From Prochlorococcus marinus str. MIT 9301 (GTDB lineage Bacteria > Cyanobacteriota > Cyanobacteriia > PCC-6307 > Cyanobiaceae): a DNA stretch of 64,000 bases. Of this stretch, positions 10,172 to 20,000 are shown piece by piece. Made by a program: the position numbers and the translations under genes. The notes beneath the pieces are model-generated. The model was not told the DNA's origin. It saw only the letters and a list, made by a program, of their open reading frames with translations, and made no database searches. Position 1 is the stretch's first letter. Every line of letters begins with the position of its first letter. The stretch lies in assembly GCF_000015965.1 (NCBI RefSeq), contig NC_009091.1, positions 1,550,001 through 1,614,000 on the forward strand, written 5' to 3'.

Positions 10172-11932
10172 ATGGCTTTACTAGTAAAAAAATTTGGCGG
10201 TACTTCTGTAGGTGATATTAGAAAAATTAAAAATATTGCAAGTAGCATCTGTCAAAGTAAAGAAGCAGGAAATGAAATTGTCGTAGTTGTCTCTGCAATG
10301 GGGCAAACTACAGATGATTTAAATTGTTTAGCGGAATCAATTAGTAAAAATCCTAATCGAAGAGAATTGGATATGCTTCTCTCAACTGGAGAGCAAGTAA
10401 CCATAGCTCTTCTCTCAATGGCATTAAACGAATACGGAATACCTGCAATTTCAATGACCGGTAGCCAGGTTGGAATTATTACTGAATCAATTCACGGGAA
10501 AGCGAGAATTCTGGATATTAAAACAGAAAGGATCCAAAATTATATAAATCAAGGTTTTGTAGTTGTAGTAGCTGGATTTCAAGGAACAACCTTAAGCCAT
10601 ACGGGTTCAATGGAAATTACAACTTTGGGTAGAGGTGGTTCAGATACTTCGGCAGTAGCTTTATCAACAGCTTTAGGAGCTGAGACGTGCGAAATTTATA
10701 CAGACGTTCCAGGGGTTCTTACTACTGATCCAAGAATTGTGCCTAATGCAAAACTCTTAGATGAAATTAGCTGCGAGGAAATGCTTGAACTTGCAAGTGT
10801 CGGTGCGTCAGTTCTGCATCCAAGAGCAGTAGAAATTGCTCGCAATTATGGAATTAAATTGTGTGTCAAATCAAGCCAAAGTGACTCAAGTGGGACTCTC
10901 CTAGAAAGTCAAATCAAAGCTCTCCCGCTAAAAAGAGGAAGCTTAGAATTAACAAAAACAGTCAATAGTCTTGAGGTATTAGAAAACCAGGCAGTATTCA
11001 GTCTCTCAAATATTCCTGATAGGCCTGGGATTGCTGCACAAATATTTGAAAAACTTTCAGAAGCAAGTATTAGTGTAGATTTAATAATACAAGCGACAAA
11101 TGATGGGAATAAAAACGATATTACATTTACTGTTAGTGAATTAGAAGTTAAAAAGACTGCAGAACAATGTGAACTTATAACTAGTCAATTAGGAGGAGAA
11201 TATAACTTAAAAACAAACATGACTAAATTAAGTATTCAAGGAGCAGGCATTATGGGCAGACCTAGTGTTTCAGCTGATTTATTTGATACTTTATCTCAAG
11301 CGAATATCAATGTCAGGTTAATAGCTACTAGTGAAATTAAAGTCAGCTGTGTAATTGAAATCAATAATATACCAAAAGCTATTAGATTTGTTGCTGAGAA
11401 ATTTAAGTTATCAGATACACAAATATTTGTTAATCCAATCAATAAAAAACAAGATCAACCTGAAGTAAGAGGAATTGCATTAGATAAAAACCAAGTTCAA
11501 GTAAGTTTTCGAAAACTGCCTGATCGTCCAGGTGTAGCAGCATCGATATGTTTAGCATTAGCTGAAAATAATTTACTTATCGACACTATCGTTCAGTCTG
11601 AAAGAATTTCCTCTTTAAAAACTAAGGATATTAGTCTTACAATGAATAAACAAGATAGAGAAAAAGCTAACTTAGTTTTTGAGGCCTTAACAAAAAAATT
11701 ACCCGGATCATACATTGAAGATGGCCCTGCTATAGCCAAAGTAAGTACTGTAGGAGCGGGAATGGCATTTAAGGTTGGAACGGCTGGAAAAATATTTAGA
11801 GCATTAGCTGACCAAAAAATCAATATTGAAATGATTGCCACTAGTGAAATCAGGACTTCATGTATTGTCTTAGAAAAAGATTGCGACAAAGCAGTTAATG
11901 CGATTCATAATCATTTCGAATTAGACAAATAA
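10172..11932 (+). CDS. lysC: Aspartate kinase with four ACT domains
   Basis: Phosphorylates aspartate, the first step toward lysine, threonine and methionine. The kinase domain (1 to about 245) has KKFGGTSVGD, STGEQVTIALLSMAL and GRGGSDTSAVALSTAL. The C-terminal half holds two copies of an ACT pair: IPDRPGIAAQIFEKLSEA and VRLIATSEIKVSC in the first, LPDRPGVAASICLALAEN and IEMIATSEIRTSC in the second. This internal duplication is typical of cyanobacterial aspartate kinases and probably gives concerted feedback by lysine and threonine. The product feeds asd and dapA at 17946-19876. Convergent with uvrB, with 8 bases between the stop codons. Confidence 0.97.
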   Translation: MALLVKKFGGTSVGDIRKIKNIASSICQSKEAGNEIVVVVSAMGQTTDDLNCLAESISKNPNRRELDMLLSTGEQVTIALLSMALNEYGIPAISMTGSQVGIITESIHGKARILDIKTERIQNYINQGFVVVVAGFQGTTLSHTGSMEITTLGRGGSDTSAVALSTALGAETCEIYTDVPGVLTTDPRIVPNAKLLDEISCEEMLELASVGASVLHPRAVEIARNYGIKLCVKSSQSDSSGTLLESQIKALPLKRGSLELTKTVNSLEVLENQAVFSLSNIPDRPGIAAQIFEKLSEASISVDLIIQATNDGNKNDITFTVSELEVKKTAEQCELITSQLGGEYNLKTNMTKLSIQGAGIMGRPSVSADLFDTLSQANINVRLIATSEIKVSCVIEINNIPKAIRFVAEKFKLSDTQIFVNPINKKQDQPEVRGIALDKNQVQVSFRKLPDRPGVAASICLALAENNLLIDTIVQSERISSLKTKDISLTMNKQDREKANLVFEALTKKLPGSYIEDGPAIAKVSTVGAGMAFKVGTAGKIFRALADQKINIEMIATSEIRTSCIVLEKDCDKAVNAIHNHFELDK

Positions 11933-11940
11933 GTTTCTTT

Positions 11941-13980
11941 TTAATTATTTCTTGCCAATTTTTGTCTTAATTTTTTGATTCTATCCCTCAAATTTGCTGC
12001 TTCTTCAAAATTTAACTCTTTTGCAGCATCTTTCATTTTAATTTCTAACTTTTCTATTAAGTCAGGCAATTCTTCGAGCAAACATTGATTATCACTGGAA
12101 CCGAGAATTGCGTCAGTTTTATTATTAACTATATTTATTAAATCTTTAGATAAACCACCAGCATCTAATTTTCTGGAAAGTTCTAGAAAAGATAATATTG
12201 AATTTTCAATTTTTTTGCCTGCAGGTTTTGGAGTAATACCATTGACTTGGTTATATTTTTTTTGAATAGTTCTTCTTCTTTCAGTTTCAGAAATTGCTCT
12301 TTTCATTGAATCTGTGAAGTTATCTGCATAAAGCAAGGCAACACCTTCAACATGTCTTGCAGCTCTTCCAATTGTTTGAATCAATGACCTTTCAGCTCTG
12401 AGAAAACCTTCTTTATCAGCGTCTAAAATGGCAACTAGAGATACTTCAGGAAGATCTAGTCCCTCTCTTAATAAATTAACTCCTACCAAAACATCATATT
12501 CGCCCATTCTGAGGTCTTGAATAATTTCAATTCTTTCAATTGAATGGATTTCGGAATGCAAATATCTAACTCTTACTTTATTTTCAGATAAAAAATCAGT
12601 TAGATCTTCAGCCATTCTCTTGGTAAGTGTTGTCACTAGCACTCGTTGATTCTTTTCAGCTCTAATTCTTATTTCAGATAACAGATCTTCTATTTGGCCC
12701 TCACTAGGTCTTACATCAATTACAGGATCTAATACCCCAGTTGGTCTTATAACTTGCTCAATAAATTCACCATCACATTGATCTAATTCCCATTGACCCG
12801 GAGTTGCACTTATAAATAATGTCTGTTTTGATTTTTCCCAAAACTCTTCACATTTTAAAGGTCTATTATCTGCAGCACTGGGCAATCTAAACCCATGATC
12901 TATTAGAACTTTTTTTCTAGATTGATCACCGTTGTACATTGCATGAAGTTGAGGACATGTCACATGACTCTCATCAACTACCAACAACCAATCTTTGGGA
13001 AAGTAATCTATTAAGCATTCTGGTGGTGAACCTTCCTCCCTGCCTGATAAATGACGAGCATAATTCTCAACGCCATTACAATAACCAACCTCTTTGAGCA
13101 TTTCTAAATCATATTTTGTGCGTTGTTCTAGACGTTGAGCCTCTAATAATTTTCCTTCGTATGTAAATTTATCTAGTTGAGTTTTTAATTCACTTCTAAT
13201 TGCACTTATTGCACTCTCAAGTCTTTCTTTTGGGGTCACAAAATGCTTCGCTGGGTAAACGCTAACTTGTTCCAAACTTTCAAGTATTTCTCCTGTAGTA
13301 GGGTCAACATATCTAATAGCTTCGACTTCGTCACCAAATAATTCGATTCTAATTAATCTATCCTCATAAGCTGGACCGATTTCTAAAACATCACCTTTAA
13401 TTCTGAATCTACCTCTAGTAATTTCAATATCATTTCTAGTATATTGATTTTCAACGAGAGACCTTAAATAAGAACGTAGATTTATTGATTTTCCCACTTC
13501 AAATTTAACTGCAGCTTTTAAATACTCACTCGGTATACCAAGACCATAAATACAACTTATTGAGGCTACAACAATTACATCTTTTCTTTCAAATAATGAG
13601 CGTGTTGCAGAATGCCTAAGCATATCTATTTCTTCATTAATTGAAGCCGTTTTGGCTATGTAAGTATCACTTACAGGTACATAAGCTTCAGGTTGATAAT
13701 AATCGTAATAAGAAATGAAGTACTCAACAGCATTTTTTGGGAAAAATTCCCTTAATTCATTACATAGTTGTGCAGCTAACGTTTTGTTATGGGCTAATAC
13801 AAGTGCTGGTCTTCCTGTTTGCTGAATTACATTAGCAATAGTAAATGTTTTACCAGTTCCAGTAGCTCCTAAAAGAGTCTGAAACTCTTTACCAGTATTT
13901 ACCCCTTTAACTAATTTTTTAATAGCTTCTGGTTGATCTCCATTTGGTTCGTAAGGAGCTTGAAGCTTATAGTTGTTCAT
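11941..13980 (-). CDS. uvrB: Excinuclease ABC subunit B
   Basis: Damage-verifying helicase-like subunit of nucleotide excision repair, working with UvrA and UvrC. Walker A GATGTGKT lies at about 38-45. Also present are the beta-hairpin region [70 protein letters not shown], and the C-terminal UVR coiled coil around [20 protein letters not shown] that contacts UvrC. I place the start at the ATG at 13980 (679 residues); a TTG codon immediately upstream could also serve and would add one residue. uvrA and uvrC are not in the window. Confidence 0.98.
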   Translation of the reverse strand: MNNYKLQAPYEPNGDQPEAIKKLVKGVNTGKEFQTLLGATGTGKTFTIANVIQQTGRPALVLAHNKTLAAQLCNELREFFPKNAVEYFISYYDYYQPEAYVPVSDTYIAKTASINEEIDMLRHSATRSLFERKDVIVVASISCIYGLGIPSEYLKAAVKFEVGKSINLRSYLRSLVENQYTRNDIEITRGRFRIKGDVLEIGPAYEDRLIRIELFGDEVEAIRYVDPTTGEILESLEQVSVYPAKHFVTPKERLESAISAIRSELKTQLDKFTYEGKLLEAQRLEQRTKYDLEMLKEVGYCNGVENYARHLSGREEGSPPECLIDYFPKDWLLVVDESHVTCPQLHAMYNGDQSRKKVLIDHGFRLPSAADNRPLKCEEFWEKSKQTLFISATPGQWELDQCDGEFIEQVIRPTGVLDPVIDVRPSEGQIEDLLSEIRIRAEKNQRVLVTTLTKRMAEDLTDFLSENKVRVRYLHSEIHSIERIEIIQDLRMGEYDVLVGVNLLREGLDLPEVSLVAILDADKEGFLRAERSLIQTIGRAARHVEGVALLYADNFTDSMKRAISETERRRTIQKKYNQVNGITPKPAGKKIENSILSFLELSRKLDAGGLSKDLINIVNNKTDAILGSSDNQCLLEELPDLIEKLEIKMKDAAKELNFEEAANLRDRIKKLRQKLARNN

Positions 13981-14009
13981 CAACCTAATAGCAAAAAGGT
14001 AATGCTATA

Positions 14010-14786
14010 CTAAGAAATTTTTTCTCGAATTATTGAATTTTTCAAAGATTCTTTTAAACCTCTAACAACCGCAATCATCGATATTAAATCATCTAATTTA
14101 TTAACTACAGATCCAACGCCAACTGCTGAAGCTCCAGAGGATATTGCTAGTGGACAAGTTACTTGGCTTAATCCAGAGGCACTCATGATTGGTATATTCA
14201 GAGATTGTTTCTTAAATTCTTGATGAATTGCATAGGTAGCTGCAAGAGTTGGTACTGATTTTTCAAAAAAGCCCTGAATTCCTGAAGAGTAAGGAGTAGA
14301 ACTGGTGCCACCTTCTGTTTGAATAATGTCAACACCTTCTTCTACTAGCCTTATAGCAAGATCAACTTGTTTATCAATAGGCATAGTATGAGGAACAGTT
14401 ACTGATAAAGGAATATTAGGCAATAAATCCCTCGTCTCTTTTGTTATGTTTAAAACTTTTTTATCTGAAAAATTAATACCTTTTTCATAAAAAGTATCGT
14501 AATTTCCTATTTCAATTAATGATGCTCCTGCTTTTACAGAATCTTGAAAAGATTGAGGCACTACTGAACTAACACAAACGGGAAGTGTTGAATTCTTAAG
14601 TGCTAAATCAACTAGTTCAGGTTTACAAGCAATATCGACAAGATCTGCACCTCCTAATGAAGCAGCCTCAACAATTATTTTCACAGATTGAACATCGAAA
14701 TTATTCAATCCTGAAATAACTTTGAGTAAGGATTTGCTTCTTAACTCTTCTTTAATTTTTTGTGGCAAAAGATTAATCAGACTCAT
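14010..14786 (-). CDS. ycf23: DUF561 / Ycf23 family TIM-barrel protein
   Basis: Conserved in cyanobacteria and encoded in some red-lineage plastids; no biochemical function is established to my knowledge. The 258 residues look like a (beta/alpha)8 barrel: GLNNFDVQSVKIIVEAAS, GGADLVDIACKPELVDLAL, PVCVSSVVPQSF, GASLIEIGNYD, VDIIQTEGGTSST, and a phosphate-site-like end PIMSASGLSQVTCPLAISSG. The pattern resembles thiamine-phosphate or indole-glycerol-phosphate synthase-like barrels. It lies 29 bases upstream of uvrB on the same strand, so the two may be cotranscribed. Divergent from tilS. Confidence 0.85.
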   Translation of the reverse strand: MSLINLLPQKIKEELRSKSLLKVISGLNNFDVQSVKIIVEAASLGGADLVDIACKPELVDLALKNSTLPVCVSSVVPQSFQDSVKAGASLIEIGNYDTFYEKGINFSDKKVLNITKETRDLLPNIPLSVTVPHTMPIDKQVDLAIRLVEEGVDIIQTEGGTSSTPYSSGIQGFFEKSVPTLAATYAIHQEFKKQSLNIPIMSASGLSQVTCPLAISSGASAVGVGSVVNKLDDLISMIAVVRGLKESLKNSIIREKIS

Positions 14787-14871
14787 TTACTTAATGAATT
14801 TATTACCCGATTGTGACATTGTTTTAGTAAAACAGTGCATTTTTTAAAAAATATTATCTGAGCAACACAAA

Positions 14872-15882
14872 ATGACTGATAAAAAATTAAGTCAGAAAAA
14901 TTGGTCACCATGGCATCATCAGCTTCATAAGGAGATTCTTACCAAAAAAATATTAATTCCCAAAGGATCCAATATTTTAATAAGTGTTTCCGGGGGTCAA
15001 GACTCAATGACCTTATTAACCTTAATTAATGACCTAAAAAAACTACATAACTGGTCTATTAGTGTTTGGCATGGTGATCATCAGTGGCACGAAAAATCAT
15101 CACTATATGCTCTTGAATTAAAAGATTATTGCGAAGATAAAAATATTTCATTCTCTTATGATCAAGCAAATAAAGAAAGTATTTCTTCAGAAGAAAAAGC
15201 ACGAGAATGGAGATATAAAAAATTATGTGAAAGAGCCAAAACTTTATTAAATACAAACCAGCAAAAACATAATATTTATTTGTTAACTGGTCACACGAGT
15301 AGTGATAATGCAGAAACATTTATCCTAAATTTATCTAGAGGAAGCAATTTTGCTGGCCTGAGTAATATTGAAAGTAAAAGATTAATTGAAAATCAAATTT
15401 TTTTAATAAGACCAATATTAATTTTCAGTCGGGAAGATACAAAACAATTTTGCAATGATATGAAGATCCCAGTCTGGGAAGATCCTACAAATTCAGATCT
15501 TAAATTAAAAAGAAATTTAGTAAGAAAAAAAATTATTCCTACCTTAGAAGTCATCTATCCTGGTTGTTCTGAAAGGATAAATAATTTTTCCCAAAAAATG
15601 AGCAATTACAATAATGAACGTAATGATCTTAGTGAACTAGCATACCTGTATTGTAGAGATGTAAAAGGTATCGATAGGAATCTCCTAAATGGTATGTGTA
15701 TTCAAGCGAGGTGCACAATCTTAAATAGATTTTTAAAAGAAATATCTGCAAAGCAGTTTAGTTCTAAAAATCTCACAAAATTGGCAACTTCAATTTATGA
15801 AAAAAATAAAGGGCAAATTAATCTTCAAGAGTTTTTAAAAATTGTTTGGGATAAAAACTATATAAATTTTGAAAAAAGTTAA
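14872..15882 (+). CDS. tilS: tRNA(Ile)-lysidine synthase
   Basis: ATP-dependent ligase that adds lysine to C34 of the CAU-anticodon tRNA-Ile so it reads AUA; this matters in an AT-rich genome that uses AUA heavily. The 336 residues carry the PP-loop SVSGGQDSMTLL at about 38-49, a basic region AREWRYKKLCERA, LLTGHTSSDNAETFILNL and the specificity segment RPILIFSREDTKQFC with WEDPTNSDLKLKRNLVRKKI. It is shorter than E. coli TilS and lacks most of the C-terminal domains, as in other cyanobacteria. Its stop codon overlaps the stop of the convergent RNase J gene by 4 bases. Confidence 0.95.
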   Translation: MTDKKLSQKNWSPWHHQLHKEILTKKILIPKGSNILISVSGGQDSMTLLTLINDLKKLHNWSISVWHGDHQWHEKSSLYALELKDYCEDKNISFSYDQANKESISSEEKAREWRYKKLCERAKTLLNTNQQKHNIYLLTGHTSSDNAETFILNLSRGSNFAGLSNIESKRLIENQIFLIRPILIFSREDTKQFCNDMKIPVWEDPTNSDLKLKRNLVRKKIIPTLEVIYPGCSERINNFSQKMSNYNNERNDLSELAYLYCRDVKGIDRNLLNGMCIQARCTILNRFLKEISAKQFSSKNLTKLATSIYEKNKGQINLQEFLKIVWDKNYINFEKS

Positions 15883-17864
15883 GATGTTACAGCAGATCTT
15901 CTTCTTCTAGTTCTACCCTCAAATGAATCTTCTGTAACAGTCTCAGCTGATGGATTCTGTGAACCTTTTGGACTTTTTTGGGCATTGTGTGGGTTATTTG
16001 AACTATTAGGATGATTATTGTTTGATTTCTTATGGAAGTTATTATTATTTCTATTTCTATTAGAGAAATTTTGCTCTTCGGTAATCTTTGGAATATAAGC
16101 ACGAGTTCCACTTGGAGCAGGTTGAACTAAACACAAAATAAGCGGTTCAACTTGTAATTCTCTTCTCATTCTTCTCGATAAACCATTTTCAATTTCTCTT
16201 TGTACACCAATCCAATCTACCTCAAAATTATTCGGACCAGTTTGTCTGGATAATTGTTTCCATCTATTTTCTAAGACCCAGCTTATTTCTCGTTCTGTCC
16301 ACATAGACATTTTTCTTGGCTCTGCCGTAGTAACAACTCCTCTTAAATTAACTCTGGGAGGCGCAACCATCTTCCCATCTGTACTAATAGGAGCTAAAAC
16401 AGTTACTACACCATCCCCAGCTAATTGCTGCCTTTCCTTCAACACTCGAGCATCTACTATCCCATTTCGTGAGTTATCAAGCAGTTCAACACCAGCTTTT
16501 ACAGGATCACCTTTTTGAATAGAATTAGGTGTTAACTCAACTACATCTCCATTTTCAATAATTAAGATATTGTCCTTAGGAACCCCCATAGTTTGTGCAC
16601 TCTTGCCATGACAAACAAGCATTCTATGTTCTCCATGAACAGGAACAAAAAACTTAGGTTTTGCGAGAGCCAACATTAACTTTTGATCTTCTTGAAAACC
16701 ATGACCAGAAACATGAATATTCTCACCCTTTCCATAAACAACCTTTGCTCCAAGTTTCATTAATCTATCTATTGTATTAACAACAGAAATAGTATTACCA
16801 GGAATTGGGCTGGCTGAGAATATTACTGTATCAGTAGTCTTAAGACGAACATGCTGATGTTCACCACGAGAGATTCTGCTTAACGCTGCTAAGGGTTCTC
16901 CTTGGCTTCCCGTCATTAATAATAAGGTCTCCCTATCTGGCAAATCTCTAATTTGCTTGATAGGAACAAACAAATCATCTGGGCATTTCATATAACCAAT
17001 ATCTCTTGCCTTAGCAATGACATTTATCATCGATCTACCTAACAAACCAACCTTTCTTCCATGTTTCATAGCCAATTCTAAGATCATTGTCACTCTATGA
17101 ACAGAACTAGCAAAAGTGGTAAGGATAACTCGTTCTTTTGCCTCAGCAATATGTTTTTCTAAAGAGGGATAGATAGTCTTCTCAGAAGGACAAAAACCTG
17201 GAACTTCGGCATTAGTCGAATCACTGAACATGCATAAAACACCCTTCTCTCCGTAATGCACCATTCTTTCAATATCAAATTGCTCTCCATCTACTGGCAT
17301 ATGATCAAACTTAAAATCTCCCGTGAAAATAATTGTACCAACAGGTGTTGTAACTGCTAAAGAAAAGCTATCGCAAATAGAATGAGTATTTCGAATAAAT
17401 TCAACGGAAAAATGTTGTCCTACTTTTACAACATCTCTTGGATTTACTGTCTGTATAGTTGTTCTATCAGATACCCCTGCTTCCTCCATTTTTCCTCTAA
17501 GCATTGACATTGCCAGTCTTGGGCCATAAATAATCGGAATATTAAAATGCTTTAGATGATGAGAAATGCCTCCAATGTGATCTTCATGCCCGTGAGTGAC
17601 AATCATTCCTTTTATTCTTCTTTGATTTTCTTTTAAAAAAGTTGTGTCAGGCATAACAACATTTACGCCATGCATACCATCAGATGGGAAAGCTAGGCCA
17701 GCATCAACAAGCATTAATTCTTCACCATATTCAAAAACGCAAGTGTTTTTTCCTATTTCATGTAGTCCTCCAAGAGGTATTACTCGTAGAGCTGGCGTAT
17801 TACTTTTAGATCTAGATGAATCATGAGTAGATCTATTTACAGTTGAATTTGTACTTGATTGCAT
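15879..17864 (-). CDS. rnj: Ribonuclease J
   Basis: Zinc-dependent metallo-beta-lactamase/beta-CASP nuclease with 5'-3' exo and endo activity, central to mRNA turnover and antisense RNA removal in cyanobacteria. Of 661 residues, the catalytic core has GLHEIGKN, the metal motif HGHEDH at about 91-96, TGDFKFDHMPVD, the beta-CASP segment LLMTGSQGEPLAALSRI, HVSGHGFQEDQKL and PVHGEHRMLVCHG. The first 24 residues are a polar Ser/Thr-rich leader. The last 65 or so are a low-complexity Asn/Ser/His-rich tail ending in a run of four Arg. Downstream of asd-dapA on the same strand after 81 bases. Confidence 0.96.
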   Translation of the reverse strand: MQSSTNSTVNRSTHDSSRSKSNTPALRVIPLGGLHEIGKNTCVFEYGEELMLVDAGLAFPSDGMHGVNVVMPDTTFLKENQRRIKGMIVTHGHEDHIGGISHHLKHFNIPIIYGPRLAMSMLRGKMEEAGVSDRTTIQTVNPRDVVKVGQHFSVEFIRNTHSICDSFSLAVTTPVGTIIFTGDFKFDHMPVDGEQFDIERMVHYGEKGVLCMFSDSTNAEVPGFCPSEKTIYPSLEKHIAEAKERVILTTFASSVHRVTMILELAMKHGRKVGLLGRSMINVIAKARDIGYMKCPDDLFVPIKQIRDLPDRETLLLMTGSQGEPLAALSRISRGEHQHVRLKTTDTVIFSASPIPGNTISVVNTIDRLMKLGAKVVYGKGENIHVSGHGFQEDQKLMLALAKPKFFVPVHGEHRMLVCHGKSAQTMGVPKDNILIIENGDVVELTPNSIQKGDPVKAGVELLDNSRNGIVDARVLKERQQLAGDGVVTVLAPISTDGKMVAPPRVNLRGVVTTAEPRKMSMWTEREISWVLENRWKQLSRQTGPNNFEVDWIGVQREIENGLSRRMRRELQVEPLILCLVQPAPSGTRAYIPKITEEQNFSNRNRNNNNFHKKSNNNHPNSSNNPHNAQKSPKGSQNPSAETVTEDSFEGRTRRRRSAVTS

Positions 17865-17937
17865 AATTTTGAAAATTTATGAAGGCCTGCTTGTAATCAA
17901 ATAAGGTTTATTTAAATTTAATTATCAAGTTAAATAT

Positions 17938-17956
17938 AATCCCTATTATAGGGATT
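17938..17956 (-). promoter_or_regulatory. 8-bp palindrome across the dapA stop codon, containing TATAAT
   Basis: AATCCCTA, a 3-base loop, then TAGGGATT, eight perfect pairs. The loop coincides with the dapA stop codon. On the minus strand the element contains TATAAT, which would place a start site about 70 bases upstream of the RNase J ATG. It could be the 3'-end hairpin of dapA, a promoter/operator for rnj, or both. No T-tract follows and no good -35 box is visible. Confidence 0.4.
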
Positions 17957-18848
17957 TCAGGATAAAAGATAGTTGCTTTTTCATGTCATTGGTTAATGGT
18001 GACAAAGGACTTCTAGGATTACCTACATCCCATCCAGATAGCTCCAAAGCAGCCTTAATTGGGATTGGATTAGTAGTCATAAAGAGTGCTTTGAAAAGAG
18101 GCTGAAGTTTTTCATGAATAGCAAGAGCATTGGAAACCTTTCCACTTTGAAAAGAATAAATCATCTCTTTCAATTGCAATCCAACTAAATGACTTGCAAC
18201 ACTTACTACTCCTACAGCACCTACAGATAACATTGGAAGCAACAATGAATCGTCGCCACTATATACAGAGAGTTCAGAGCCACAAATAGCTCTTAGTTCT
18301 GTTACTTCTTCTATTCTACCGCTTGCAGCTTTAATACTGAGAATATTTGAGAAATCCATAAGTTTCTTCACAGTATCAGGTAATAAATTGCATCCTGTTC
18401 TACCAGGAATGTTGTAGAGCATAAGAGGCAAATCCTTTGCAGATTTAGCAATAGAACTAAAATGTTTATAAAGACCTTCTTGAGGCGGCTTATTGTAATA
18501 AGGAACAACAACCAAAGCACCGTCGGCACCAGAGTCATAAGCTTTTTTTGTAGCTTCCACAGCTTCGCTTGTACAATTGCTACCAGTGCCAACTATTACT
18601 TTACAGCTTGCATCCAAAGATCCTTTTACCGCAATAAATAACTCATGCTGTTCAGCCCATGAAAGAGTCGGAGATTCTCCAGTAGTACCGCATAACACAA
18701 TTCCATCGGAACCGTTCTCGAAAAGATAATTTGAAAGTTTTATGGCTAGTTCATAATCAACATCTCCATTCTCAGTGAATGGAGTAACCATTGCAGTCAA
18801 TATTCTTCCAAATAGTGGATTATTACACTCAGTTTTGTCTGTAATCAT
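17946..18848 (-). CDS. dapA: 4-hydroxy-tetrahydrodipicolinate synthase
   Basis: Condenses pyruvate with aspartate semialdehyde, the committed step to diaminopimelate for lysine and peptidoglycan. The 300-residue TIM barrel has [10 protein letters not shown] at about 54-63, the proton-relay Tyr in [11 protein letters not shown] (about Y145), and the Schiff-base Lys in ILSIKAASG (about K173). Its ATG overlaps the asd stop by 4 bases (ATGA), so translation is probably coupled. The product of the upstream gene is its direct substrate. Confidence 0.98.
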   Translation of the reverse strand: MITDKTECNNPLFGRILTAMVTPFTENGDVDYELAIKLSNYLFENGSDGIVLCGTTGESPTLSWAEQHELFIAVKGSLDASCKVIVGTGSNCTSEAVEATKKAYDSGADGALVVVPYYNKPPQEGLYKHFSSIAKSAKDLPLMLYNIPGRTGCNLLPDTVKKLMDFSNILSIKAASGRIEEVTELRAICGSELSVYSGDDSLLLPMLSVGAVGVVSVASHLVGLQLKEMIYSFQSGKVSNALAIHEKLQPLFKALFMTTNPIPIKAALELSGWDVGNPRSPLSPLTNDMKKQLSFILKSL

Positions 18849-19876
18849 TTTTTTGGAATTAATAACTCAGCTATTTGAACAGCATTCAGAGCTGCTCCTT
18901 TTCTTATTTGATCTCCACATAACCATAATTCTAATCCATGAGACTGACTTATATCAGTTCTTAGCCTGCCAACAGCAACATTATCCCTTCCCATAACGTC
19001 ATTTGGCATTGGAAATCTATTATTTTTGTAATCCTCAATAACTTCAATTCCAGGTGATTTTTTTAATTCTTCAAGAGCATCTTTAGGCTCAACTTCATCG
19101 GCAAATTCAATATTTATCGATTCAGAATGTGCTCTCAGTACTGGGACTCGAACACATGTAGCAGAGAGCTTTAAATCAGCAATATTTAATATTTTCCTGG
19201 TCTCATTAACCATTTTCATCTCTTCTTCGCAGTAATTATTTGAAAGCATAGGGGAATTATGTAAAAACAAATTAAAAGCAAGGGAGTATGGCAAAACTTC
19301 ACTTTTTTGAGGATTTCCTTGAAGATATTGTTCAGTTAAAAGTTTTAGTTCCTCCATCGCCAGTTGGCCTGCACCACTAACAGATTGATATGTTGAGACA
19401 ATAACTCTTTGAATAGTCGAAAGTTTGTTTAATGGAGCTAAAACTAATGTCAACAAAATGGTAGTGCAGTTTGGATTCGCTATTACCCCATCATGATTAA
19501 GTACTTCACTACCATTAACTTCAGGAACTATAAGAGGAACGTTCTTATCTAGTCTGAAAGCACTTGAATTATCTATCAGTAAAGCATTTTGATCAATAAT
19601 GGTAGACAACCATTTTTTTGAAATACTTCCACCAGCTGAAGCCAAAACCAAATCAAGATTCTTAAATTCTTCCTTAGTTGTTTTTTTTGTAACTAATTCT
19701 TCATCTTTCCAAATAATTTTTTTTCCTTCTGACCGCTCTGATGAAAGCAATACCAATTCTGATATTGGGAAATCACGTTGTTCAAGAATTTTTAGCAATT
19801 CAGATCCCACAGCACCTGAAGAACCTAAAACAGCAACTTTTAATGGCCTATTAGGCAAATACGGAGATTGTCTCAC
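18845..19876 (-). CDS. asd: Aspartate-semialdehyde dehydrogenase
   Basis: Reduces aspartyl phosphate from LysC to aspartate semialdehyde using NADPH. The Rossmann start [15 protein letters not shown] lies at about 14-28, the catalytic Cys is in [10 protein letters not shown] (about C137), and [10 protein letters not shown] holds the active-site Arg/His region. At 343 residues it has the usual length. The start is taken as GTG at 19876, because no ATG lies close enough upstream of the Rossmann motif. First gene of an asd-dapA(-rnj) group; divergent from tig across 124 bases. Confidence 0.97.
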   Translation of the reverse strand: MRQSPYLPNRPLKVAVLGSSGAVGSELLKILEQRDFPISELVLLSSERSEGKKIIWKDEELVTKKTTKEEFKNLDLVLASAGGSISKKWLSTIIDQNALLIDNSSAFRLDKNVPLIVPEVNGSEVLNHDGVIANPNCTTILLTLVLAPLNKLSTIQRVIVSTYQSVSGAGQLAMEELKLLTEQYLQGNPQKSEVLPYSLAFNLFLHNSPMLSNNYCEEEMKMVNETRKILNIADLKLSATCVRVPVLRAHSESINIEFADEVEPKDALEELKKSPGIEVIEDYKNNRFPMPNDVMGRDNVAVGRLRTDISQSHGLELWLCGDQIRKGAALNAVQIAELLIPKK

Positions 19877-20000
19877 ACTTTAAAATGATTTTTATAAATA
19901 GATTGACTATTTTTTTTACTTTATCAAAAAATTAACTTTCAAGGAAATCACATAATGTGAAATAATTAAGACTCTGCTCATAGTAATAACTTAGAAAAAC

